This document shows, in pieces, positions 13,128 to 23,900 of a stretch of DNA of 64,000 nucleotides; within the stretch, counting starts at the first letter, position 1, and the number at the start of each line of letters is the position of its first letter. Position numbers and translations under genes: made by a program. Origin of the DNA: Brevipalpus yothersi (Eukaryota > Arthropoda > Arachnida > Trombidiformes > Tenuipalpidae); assembly GCA_003956705.1 (NCBI GenBank), contig QZCP01000590.1:1-64000 (forward strand). Direction: 5' to 3'. The notes below the pieces were generated by a model that did not search any database, had not been told where the DNA came from, and worked only from the letters and a program-made list of their open reading frames with translations.

Positions 13128-13229
13128 CTCTTGGGAAACTTGAGCTCTGATCGATCATAGCTACCATCAACTTGATCAGTTCGACTATAGGAGATGATGT
13201 CCATCATCCAGGAAATGAGAGTTAGAAGC

Positions 13230-13307
13230 CTGCGAGTGCCAGTTGATAGTTCCAATTAGTACAGAAATCTTCTACAATGAAAATGGCAACTACCAACTGA
13301 TACTCAC
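13230..13307 (-). ncRNA. Mirtron-like hairpin G (78 nt)
   Basis: The minus strand starts GTGAGTATCAGTTGGTAG and ends CTATCAACTGGCACTCGCAG, with about 22 pairs and a 2-nt AG overhang. It appears identical to hairpin J at 16397, in a block that is shared almost base for base with that locus. Confidence 0.55.
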
Positions 13308-13477
13308 CTTTTTGGGAAATTATCAAGAATCTTTCCCAAGAAGGACCAATATACTATCCATAAGCATTCGAAGAAATTATGTGTATTCAGAGTGGTGACA
13401 AGACAGCAGAACTCGAACAATGATGGAAGCCATGTATCAATATTTCAACAATGTACATTGTTTCCTGACATCCTGAG

Positions 13478-13484
13478 CTTTTAT
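13478..13484 (-). promoter_or_regulatory. TATA box of minus-strand hairpin unit 2
   Basis: TATAAAA on the minus strand in the context GTGTATAAAAGCTCAGG, about 170 nt upstream of hairpin G. It is repeated at 16646 and, less closely, at 12391. Confidence 0.4.
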
Positions 13485-13689
13485 ACACAAAACAATCGGT
13501 CCTTCCTTGATCATTGACACCAGAGTGATCATCATTGGCCTGAGATAAGAACTACCAAGCTCTATTTCTATTGAATGAGAATGTTTGGAACCGCCCACTT
13601 CCTTCTTGCCTACCTTAGCATAAAGGGGTGGTGCATTGAAGCCTTGATAATGCTCGTGGTCATCAAGATTGATACTTGCCTCATTCAGC

Positions 13690-15878
13690 GAGAATGTCGG
13701 GATCTTATCATGCTATACTGTTTGGCAGATTATCCAACATTTCAATTTGAATGGATCAAGATGGATTCCCCTGGAAGAAGTCAAGTAACTAGAAGCATTG
13801 TTCAGCAAGCTGCTTACCAGAAATCAGTTGCTTCATTCGAAGATGCTGGAATGTACTTATGTATTGCCTCATCCGATCGTGGTGAAGCTGAGAAATCAGT
13901 TCAAGTATCGGTTCAAGGTGCTGTTGACGTAGGCTGATAGATCATCCCAATTCAAGGAGGATCTCCAACCAATGTTGTGATCGAAGGAGATCGAATCAAT
14001 ATTAGATCTGCAGAAGTTGAAAATTGGTGATTTTGTATGCTATATCTACCACCTGAACGGGATCGACCTCTCGATCAAAGTTATTATGATGTTATGGTTT
14101 GAGGTGAGTCGGATTCATTTTTTTATATGTACTGCTTTCTTGGGAATGGAAATTCGGGTTCATTAATATCACAATATTGCCATGAAAATATCTAACTTCC
14201 TGCACCTAATAACAATTGCCATTAATGCATCGTATATACATCCCATCTTTCCAACAATCATTACCAATCACTTCACCTGCACGATTAGCATGGAATGCTC
14301 AGCTGATATTTATATACTACTCACTATTTACTTTGTATTCAATAGTGATTCTATCGGCCAGTACTACTGAGAGAAGATTTTTGAGTAGATTGAATTTTCC
14401 TTGGTCAGGAGTGGAAGGTCTCTGAATACTCTCACCTATTACCTGGTATCAGTTATAATGAGAGATAGAAATGAAGTAAAAATAACAGATTAGTTTCCTT
14501 AAGGGCTCAAGAACGGTAGTTGCCTTACTTAATCGAAACAATTCACTCCATATCACTGAAACAAGAAAATGATCAGTTTAAAAACTGCTACTATTTCCTG
14601 ATCTTCTTGCTCTCTAGCTAGAATCAACCTTTATGGAAAAATTCTCGAAAGCTCAGATGTTGTCTAAAAATGTATTCAGCTCCCCTAATATGATCTATAT
14701 TCAAATCTGATAAGAAAACATCCTATATAGGTATTTGAGGCTGGAAACATAGATGTCTTGATAAATCACTCGGTTTTAACCATCAGTTTATGAGAGTTCT
14801 TGAAATCGAATTGAATTTTACTCCAATGGTGGTTGAATTCCAATGTGCAGATAAAGCATGTATTGATCAAGACCGTCGATGTAATTCAGTGTTTGATTGC
14901 CCTGATTGTAGTGATGAGCACCACTGTTCTAGTAAGTTCATTCTGGAGAACATTTTCTTATTAAAGTGGAATCTAGTGATTTGGTATAATAAATTTGTTT
15001 CGTGATAACTCTCTTGTTCAGCTGTTCATGTTCATTTTCATCCAACATTTGAGTGGATAATGAAACTTATTGGACCGAGATCCTCAAATTTTGATTTCCT
15101 TTGTTGATAATTGATTTCTATTTTCCAAGCAAATGATGTATCGAGACCGAGTGTTCAATATCCTGAGAGACCTGCCTACGATCCTGGAACCAGAATAGTT
15201 TTACCTGTCTATATTGCTCCTGATAAAGGTCAAGTTCGAGTTGGTGATAATGTTACTCTCAGGTGTACAGCAAGTACCTATAATCCAGAGGGAACACGCT
15301 ATCAGTGGATGAAGGATGGTCAAGATATTTCTGTTAATCCTATTGAGCGTACCACAATCAATAGAGATTTATTGAATATAACGAAAGCAACCTCCCTGAA
15401 CGGTGGTGTATACACTTGCAGAGCTTTTATTGACAATATGCTTGGAATGGCTACATATACTTTGGTGTTACACAAATGTAAGTAATGATCGGTCACTGAT
15501 TAAGTTTGACTTATCGATCATGTTACCAATAGATTGATTAACAATTAACTATTCCTTCTTCTTCTTCAAGCTGAACCAACTGTTATGCGATTTGAGCAAG
15601 ATAAAGGATATAGCATTGTTCTTCCTTGTGGAAATGAGCAGGGCTACCACGATCCCTCACAACTTCGATGGGTGAAGATCAATTCTAACGGGACACTGCC
15701 ACAAAATGCTCGATCTGAACCATACAGTGGTCGTCTTGTGGTAGAAAATATCACCACTGACCATGCTGGACTTTATAAGTGTACACATGGATCGGGATTA
15801 GATGAAAAGCGAGCCCCACTCCAATTGATAGTCCGTTTACCTGCCAATGTCACTACTCCGGCTGTTCTCGTTGTATAG
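13690..15878 (+). pseudogene. Tandem copy 2 of the Ig/LDLa gene 3' half
   Basis: Pieces in the parental order: Ig exon 13700-13937 (ends in a premature stop where the parent continues), a short collapsed segment 13950-14100, copies of the 8841-10149 intron, an LDLa (about 14835-14934) whose first cysteine and acceptor are lost, an Ig exon 15130-15477, and the terminal Ig 15571-15878 with its stop. The 15130-15477 exon encodes the same amino acids as 10470-10817; I saw one synonymous G/A change. Early stops and the lost LDLa start argue for a pseudogene, but the last two exons are intact and could be spliced as an alternative 3' end. That possibility is inference. Confidence 0.75.
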
Positions 15879-15935
15879 ATATGAACTCTTCAGCATTTAA
15901 CTGTTGGCTCACATTTTTCCAAATTTTGGTCATTC

Positions 15936-15936
<1 letters not shown>

Positions 15937-15980
<44 letters not shown>
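15937..15980. repeat. (GA)n microsatellite
   Basis: An uninterrupted GA dinucleotide run of about 44 bases just 3' of the second copy's stop codon. A purine-rich imperfect relative lies at about 11668-11732, after the first copy's stop. Confidence 0.9.
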
Positions 15981-15982
<2 letters not shown>

Positions 15983-16028
15983 AAAAGATGATGTCCATCC
16001 CACATATCATTCGAATGATATTTAATGG

Positions 16029-16106
16029 CTGCGATTGTAGTTCCCATATAAATAAAATGTTTTCTATATTGAATGCAAAATGTGAAAACTAACAATTGAT
16101 ACTCAT
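16029..16106 (-). ncRNA. Degenerate mirtron-like hairpin H
   Basis: This occupies the position of hairpin A in the third unit. The donor has decayed to ATGAGTATC on the minus strand and part of the 3' arm is missing, so splice-defined processing looks lost. It is a decayed paralogue against which the conserved copies can be compared. Confidence 0.35.
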
Positions 16107-16217
16107 CTTTTGGTACAATTCCAAGAGTTCCGGATTCGATTTTGTTGACCAATCGATCCTATATATTATCACCAATTGATGGACAAGCCAATTGCTGCCT
16201 GTAAGTCGTGGTGTAAT

Positions 16218-16293
16218 CTGCAAGTGCCAGTCGATAGTTCTATTAGAGTCATGGCTTCATACACGAGAATAGCTACTATCAACTGAAACTTAC
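16218..16293 (-). ncRNA. Mirtron-like hairpin I (76 nt)
   Basis: 76 nt class: the minus strand starts GTAAGTTTCAGTTGATAG and ends ACTGGCACTTGCAG, with the same helix and AG overhang as B and E. The minus-strand spacer to J is 103 nt. Confidence 0.55.
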
Positions 16294-16396
16294 CTCTGGA
16301 AAGACTTGGGCCCTGATCGATCATAGCTGCCATCAGCTTGATCAGTTCCTACTATAGGAGATGTTGTCTATCATCGGGGAAATGAGAACGACAAGC

Positions 16397-16474
16397 CTGC
16401 GAGTGCCAGTTGATAGTTCCAATTAGTACAGAAATCTTCTACAATGAAAATGGCAACTACCAACTGATACTCAC
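16397..16474 (-). ncRNA. Mirtron-like hairpin J (78 nt)
   Basis: 78 nt class, apparently identical to hairpin G, including its loop. It is followed on the plus strand by the same roughly 300 bases found after G, up to the TATA box at 16646. Confidence 0.55.
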
Positions 16475-16645
16475 CTTTTTGGGAAATTATCAAGAATCTT
16501 TCCCAAGAAGGACCAATATACTATCCATAAGCATTCGAAGAAATTATGTGTATTCAGAGTGGTGACAAGACAGCAGAACTCGAACAATGATGGAAGCCAT
16601 GTATCAATATTTCAACAATGTACATTGTTTCCTGACATCCTGAGC

Positions 16646-16652
16646 TTTTATA
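16646..16652 (-). promoter_or_regulatory. TATA box of minus-strand hairpin unit 3
   Basis: TATAAAA on the minus strand, in the same context and at the same spacing (about 170 nt) to hairpin J as unit 2 has to hairpin G. Confidence 0.4.
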
Positions 16653-16899
16653 CACAAAACAATCGGTCCTTCCTTGATCATTGACACCAGAGTGATCATC
16701 ATTGGCCTGAGATAAGAACTACCAAGCTCTATTTCTATTGAATGAGAATGTTTGGAACCGCCCACTTCAATGTTCGACCTCCCAACTCTCTTTTATCTCA
16801 ATTGGCATAGAAGGATGATGAATTGAAGCCCTTGATGATACTTGTGGTGATCAAGATTGATACTTGGTGCCCCATATAGCCAGCTTGTTGGGGAATCGT

Positions 16900-18285
16900 A
16901 TCATGCTATGCTTTCTGGTAGATGATCCAACATCTCAGATTGAAGGATGAGAATGGATTCCTTCATAAGAAGACCAGTAACTAGAAGCAGTTTTCAGCAA
17001 GCTGCTTACCAGAAAGCAATTGCTTCATTTGAGGATGCTGGAATGTACTTATGTATTATCTCATTGGATCCTGGTCAAGCTGAGAAATTAGTTAAAGTAT
17101 TGGTCAAGGTGCTGTTGACCTAGGCCGATAGATCATTCCAATCCAAGAAGGATCTGAGTTCACCTATGTGTGAATCACTTGATCCAGGAGTGAGGACAGC
17201 TTGGGTTCAAGAAAATGGATCTCGAACCAATGTTGTGATCGAAGGAGATCGAATTAATATCAGATCTGCAAAAGTTGAAAATTCTGGTGATTTTGTATGC
17301 TATTCCATATCTGGCACCACTCGAGTACCCATGCGAAAAATTCGATTAGAGGTGGTTGGACAAGTTCGTCTACGAATAACCCCGGAAAATCAAACTGCCA
17401 CAATTGGACAAACTTTGTCGATCTATTGTATTGCAGAATCTAGCGATGAATAGACCACCATCGATTCGAGAACCCAAGAGCCTATGAGCCCATATGTGAT
17501 AACGAATCGGGAGTTCACTCTATATCACCATATCAAGAAAAAGACCAGTTTGCAAACTGATACAATATTCTGATCTTGTTGCCATCTGATTGGAATCGAA
17601 CTTTATAGGAAATTACTCATGAGCTCGGATGTTGACTTAAAATGAATTCAGCTCCCTTAGAAAGATATCCATTCCAAAACTGATGGGAAAACATCCTACA
17701 TAGATATTTGAAGGGGAAAATAGAGGTGTTTTGGTAACTCATTTGGTTCTAACCATCAGTTGAGGATAGTTTTTGAAATCTAATTGAATCTTACACCTAT
17801 GGTGGAAATCATAGTTTGAACAAAGTTTTGTTATACTTCCAAAGTTCTCTTACTGTGACTCGTAAATTTGGGTGAGATTTTCGGGAATCTTCAGAATATT
17901 TAGTGGCGGTAGAGAGTGGACTAGTAGCCCAATTCTAATTTTCTTTTCTTTTCCCCATAGATAAAGGTGCATGTACTGGTTATGAATTCCAATGTGCAGA
18001 TAAAACATGTATTGATCAAGACCGTCGATGTAATCCAGTGTTTGATTGCTCTGATCGCAGTGATGAGCACCACGGTTCTAGTTAGTTCATTCTGGAGAAT
18101 ATTTTCTTATGAAAGGGGAATCTAGTGATTTGGTATAATAAATTTGTCTCATAATAACTCTCTCTTGTTGAGAGGCTCGATCTTTGTCCCACATTTAAAT
18201 GGTTAATGAAACTCATCGGACAGAGGATTCTCAAATTTTGATTTCCTTTGTTGATAATTGATCTCTTTTTTCCAAGCTCATTGCC
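16900..18285 (+). pseudogene. Tandem copy 3 of the Ig/LDLa gene 3' half (truncated)
   Basis: Pieces match Ig exons (about 16900-17455, several frame breaks and a stop), then intron sequence, then an LDLa at about 17961-18080 in which the sixth cysteine codon has become glycine (CACCACGGTTCT). Homology ends at the splice acceptor that should precede the penultimate Ig exon (18276-18279), after which unrelated sequence follows. It is a clear relic. Confidence 0.8.
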
Positions 18286-18785
18286 ACCATCCAAAGTGTA
18301 ACTTACATTGTCATTATCGGTTATCAGGTAGGGGTATGTATTTTTTGAAATTGAGTTTGTATTGTTCGAATAGATAGTCGATTAGTTCGATTACATATAA
18401 CATGATTAAGAGGAGAAAAGAATTCTCTGAGGATTTCGAGGATTCCGAGGATTTCTTTACTCTTCCCTGGGTTTTGTAGTTCCCGCCCAAGTCTGTCAGG
18501 AAGAGTTTTTACATGGATTTCAAATGTACATGTTTGATGTGCTTGTGTTTACATTGTGCAAAGTGTGAAGCATTTTTCTTGTCAGAATCTTTCTTCATTC
18601 TGGTCCAGGAATATGCACAGGGAATAATATTTTCCATTTTTTATTTTTAGCTTCTTTGTCTGGTGTTTTTTTTCGGATCAATTTTTACTCTCTCATCTTC
18701 TTTCCCTATCTATTGGGTGATACATTGAAAATTTTCATTTGGAATCTCTTCTCTCTTTTTTTTTGTTCAAATTTGCAATTAACAG

Positions 18786-19815
18786 AGCTAGCAAGCAAGG
18801 AGGATCCGTTAAATGGTCATCTGTGGATTGCATGTGTCCGAAAATAATGGACTATCCATCATCATTGTCAATCAATTTATTCAAATGTGATCCATCCGCT
18901 TACAGTGTGTCCAAAAAGATTGACAATAAAGTTCATCAAGGCGAATATACAACCAGTAAGCTGGTAGTGGCCATCAAAATGTATCCATTGGATGAACTTA
19001 ATGATACGGAAATATCAAATATTAGAGAAGGTGTTCGATTGACTCGATTATTGAGACATGAAAATATATTACCATATTTAGCTTGTTTTTTGAATGATCA
19101 TTCTCTGTGGATTGTGACACCATACTGTTCCCATGGATCCAGCTCTGAGTTGAGTAAACCGGCCGGCTTAAGTGAAAAAGCGATCAGTTTTATTGTGAGA
19201 GATGTTTTAAATGCTCTCGATTATATTCATGGACAAGGTATCATTCATCGGGCAGTTCGTGGTCAACATATTCTCATTTATGGTCCACAAGGAAAATGTC
19301 TTCTCACCGGTTTCCAGTATGCAACAAGTGTGGTTGATAATGGACGATATTTACCGTTTATACATCAATATCCTAGTAATGCGAAGCCAAATTTAAATTG
19401 GTTATCACCCGAATTGTTGGAACAAAATTTGCTCGGTTATAATTCAAAGTCAGACATATATAGTTTAGGTGTAACATGTTGTGAATTAGCCAATGGATGT
19501 GTGCCTTTTGCCAATCTTCAGCCGACCGAAATGCTGTTAGATAAATTGACTGGCAATTTTCCTAAACCCATCGATTCAACATGCAATGAATTGAAAGAAA
19601 TGTTTATTGGAGATTTATCAGAAGAAGAGCGTGAAAAGTATGATACTTATCGTGGTCGTCGATTTAGTGATCATTTTCATTCATTTACCGAAGATATGTG
19701 TCTACTATCGGATCCACACAAAAGGCCGTCTGCAAGTCAACTTCTTAATCATAAATTTATTAAGCAACTCAAAAAATTAGATGCTGCCACCAATTTGCTA
19801 TCCGTACTGAGGTGA
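18786..19815 (+). CDS. STRAD-type STE20-related pseudokinase
   Basis: About 340 residues forming one pseudokinase domain. The VAIK lysine is kept (LVVAIKMYPL). The catalytic HRD is replaced by HRA (IIHRAVRGQHIL) and DFG by TGF (LLTGFQYA). The WLSPELL-QNL-GY-KSDIYSLG and CELANG-VPF blocks match STRAD closely. By family knowledge STRAD binds LKB1 with MO25, activating it allosterically and holding it in the cytoplasm. The body is a single exon with a good acceptor at 18785; upstream coding exons may exist. If translation starts here, the first in-frame ATGs are 18832 and 18847. A glycine-rich loop is not obvious. The C-terminus (LLSVLR) is short compared with vertebrate STRADA. Confidence 0.88.
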
Positions 19816-20902
19816 ATACTGTACATCTTATAATATTTAATGGTGCTTCATACTTCATCATCGTCAGCATTGATAATCAAAAGTTACTCATTGTCCATCT
19901 CAAAGTTTATGGATTGGATGAAGACAAATCTGGTGATGATCTGCTCCATCAAGTTTCGCAAATGTGCTGTCGAATCACACTTACATACATACACACATAC
20001 ACACACAATATTTATGGCTTATTTAGTCCCATAAAAGAACATTTTTTGACTTTTTTTTGCTGGAGCATACATAATGCTCCTACGGATCTCATTCATTGAT
20101 GATAATGGTTGTTATATTTTGGAAATAATTTTGCTCAAGTAACCTATTTACATGTGCTAACTTTTCCCTCTCTTCCCCAAAAAAGAAGATTAGCTGGAAA
20201 AGAAATCAAACTGAATCGATATCTACCACAAAATGATATCATGAGTGGAAAAATGTTTTTTCTCTCCCTCTTTCTTTCTAACAAACCAATTTCTTTGAAA
20301 CTCTACAATTAATTTTGCTATGCCACTAGTCGATCAAAGAGATACCACAAAGCGAAGGTAACTACTAGAGTTAATCATGAAAGTGATGATGATGATGATC
20401 AGCCACCACAAGTGTTCCGTCTCGCTCATTAAATAATTCTTATTCACGTTGAAGCACTCCATTTAATACCCATAGCCCAGCTCATCAAACGGATTTAATT
20501 GATTAGAATGAGCATTTCAATTTTCGATGTTTGAATATTCTTCTTCTTCCAAAAATTCTTTCGATTGTATGAATGATTGAAAAGCCCGCGATAAAAGCAG
20601 CAATCCAATCCATGGATCCAATATCTGTCACGGCATATATATCCACAAAATAATATCCAATCTTGTTATTCGTATCAAGCTGTGGCTGTTTTCGTATTTT
20701 GTGGGTTGAGAAAAGAGAGAGAGAAAGAGAGAAAAAAGAAAGAGAGAGAACAAAATTTAATTTTGACCAAAATTTTATCCTAAATTATCTTAATTGTGTG
20801 ACATTGATTAAATTACATTGATTATTATATATATTATTTGAAATAACATATTGTCCTCACCTGGACAATCTCATCAAACAGCCTAATCAAACAATATCAA
20901 TC
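19816..20902 (+). other. STRAD to USP7 interval
   Basis: Probable STRAD 3' UTR followed by USP7 promoter and 5' leader. I saw a short CA/TA tract near 19980-20008 and a GA-rich run near 20708-20750, but no further exon. Confidence 0.5.
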
Positions 20903-23900
20903 ATGCGTGATCCAGTTGAGGAAGGTATGTATCTCTCTTAACCGGCAGTTCTTCAGCAATTTTATTGAGAGCCTTTTTGCTTGCTATGTATATATACATG
21001 TATACTGTGTGTGTGTGTGTATAATATTGCTGAATATCTCTTCTCTTGCCTCTTGCTTTTCCCTTTACTTTGACATACACTTTTTCTTTTCGCACTGCTT
21101 TGGTGCTGCTTCTCTCTCTTTACTTACTTACTTACTTACTTTCTCTCTCTCCCTGTGTGTGTATGTCTGTGTGTGTGTGTGTTATGTGACTTTTTGCATT
21201 TGATTTCAATAACATCCGTTTGATTTGATTTAATCATTGTGTGTATGGTGACATTTATATATATCCACTGGATGATTGTACTTTATTTTTGTGTGAAAAT
21301 TATCAACATCCACTATCATCTTTCTCTCTCTCACACACAAACATGCACACACACACTTGTTTGGTTGAATGATTATACATAACACACACACACACACACA
21401 ATAATAATAATAGTATCTACACACACATACCGATTATCCATTACGTTTATCTGCTACATCTTATTTTTATTACGCCGGTAGTGCGTTTTATTTAACTAAT
21501 CGTTAATCATGGAAAATCTTTCCATAGATGAAGCTCGATCTGAGGCTACATTCAGATTTAAGATCGAAAATTTCAGTAAATTGAAAGACACTGTACTCAG
21601 TCCTCCCACCTATGTCCGCAATTTACCATGGTAAGTGTGTTCATGTTTCTATTGATATACTTTTTCCCCTTATTTTCTCTTTTTCCGGAGATATTTGGGA
21701 AAGCTAATGTTGGTGAATCAGTGAAATTTTCTTCACCACCCACCTTGCTTCTTATATGTCCTGATACGGGATTATCATTTCATTTTCATAATTCTTGCCT
21801 CCTTTTTCTCACGTCCTTTGAAATCAGGAAAGTTATGGCAATGCCACGGTCAAACCAAACACACGAGAGACAGCCATCGAGAAGTCTAGGATTTTTTCTC
21901 CAATGTAATGGTGACTCTGAATCCTCCACTTGGTCATGTAATGCAACCGCTGAATTACGATTAATACCTCAAAATGGTGATGAACCATTGACTAGAAAAA
22001 TTCAACACGTATTCTATAGTAAAGAAAATGATTGGGGATTCAGTCATTTTGCTGCATGGAATGATATTCTCGATCCAGAGAAAGGTTATGTGAAAGATGA
22101 TTCAATTATATTGGAAGTTTGGGTGGCTGCAGATGCACCGCACGGCGTTAGGTAAATAAAGATGAAAATATTTATCATATTTATCCTACTCCTGGTGCTA
22201 CGAATAACATTACTCTGATCATATTCCAAAATTATAATTATCTCTCTCTTCATTATCAAATTTTTACCCCATATATTCTAGCTGGGACTCCAAAAAACAT
22301 ACTGGATACGTCGGTCTGAAGAATCAAGGAGCTACCTGCTACATGAATTCTTTGTTACAGACCTTATTTTTCACCAATAAGCTGCGTAAAGCAGTGTATC
22401 AGATGCCAACAGAGAGTGATGATTCTTCCAAAAGTGTTGCTCTAGCGTTACAGAGAGTCTTCTATGAATTGCAATTCTCTGATAAACCTGTGGGCACCAA
22501 AAAATTAACCAAGTCATTTGGCTGGGAAACATTGGACTCCTTTATGCAGCATGATGTCCAAGAATTATGTAGAGTTCTGTTGGATAATATGGAGAGTAAA
22601 ATGAAGGGAACATGTGTTGAAGGGACCATCCCGAGACTTTTCGAAGGAAAAATGATTGTAAGTCTTTGAGCTCTAAATTGTATAACTTTTTCCCTGATCT
22701 ATTTTTTTTATCTCTTCTAGTCGTATATCAAGTGTAAAAATATCGACTTCACCTCCTCGAGAGTTGAGCCTTTCTACGACATCCAATTGAATGTGAAAGG
22801 AAAAAAGAATATCAAAGAGTCTTTCAAAGACTATACATCTATTGAACTTTTAGACGGTGAAAATAAATATGATGCTGGTGAATTTGGTCTCCAAGAAGCC
22901 GAAAAAGGAATTATTTTCTCTTCTTTTCCCCCTGTTCTTCATTTACATCTTTTAAGGTTTCAATATGATCCAATGACTGATACAAATATAAAAATCAATG
23001 ATCGGTAAGAGAAAATTTTCTTTTATCTCAGAATTAGATTTGAAAATAATTCTCTCTCCTATCAACAGATTCGAATTCTATGAGAAAATTAATTTAAGTG
23101 AATTTTTGGAAAAGAAAGACACCCCTGCAAACTATACTCTTCATGCAGTTCTAGTTCACTCTGGTGACAATCATGGAGGTCACTATGTTGTATTTATTAA
23201 TCCTAAAGGAGATGGGAAATGGTGTAAATTTGACGATGATGTAGTTTCAAGGTGTACCAAACAGGAGGCAATAGACCATAACTTTGGCGGTAACGAGGAA
23301 GATGTCACCGTTAAACATTGCACCAATGCCTATATGTTGGTTTATATAGCTGATGGTAAGTCAAATTGGATCGAAAATTTTGACCTTTTCGCTTATACAC
23401 CGTTTTTCCCGCTCCCAGATAGTGATGTTCTTGAGCCTGTCGAGGCAGGTGATATCCCTGAGCAATTGATCGAGAGGCTTCAAGAGGAGAAACGTCTCGA
23501 AAATCAAAAAAGAAAAGAACGAAATGAGGCTCATCTCTACATGAACATTCATGTTTACACTGAAGACAGTTTCATGGGTCACAAGGGAAATGATTTGTGT
23601 GATCCTGAGAAATCGCCTCATCACGTTTTTAGGGTTAAAAAGAATGCCACCATGACAGAGGCTCTAGCGTTAATAGCCGAGCAACTTGGTTATCCTGTTG
23701 CAGGGATCAAAATTTGGCCAATCTCAACTCGAACTAATGAAACTAATCGACCGACTGATCTGGACATTGATATCAATCCTAACAGACCAGTATCCGAATG
23801 GGCTGAAAATAGTAATCCATGGAATGTGTTCTTGCAGATGATAGATCCTGACTCAGGAATGACAGAATTACCTGCGATTGATAAAGAAAGTAAGTCTTAA

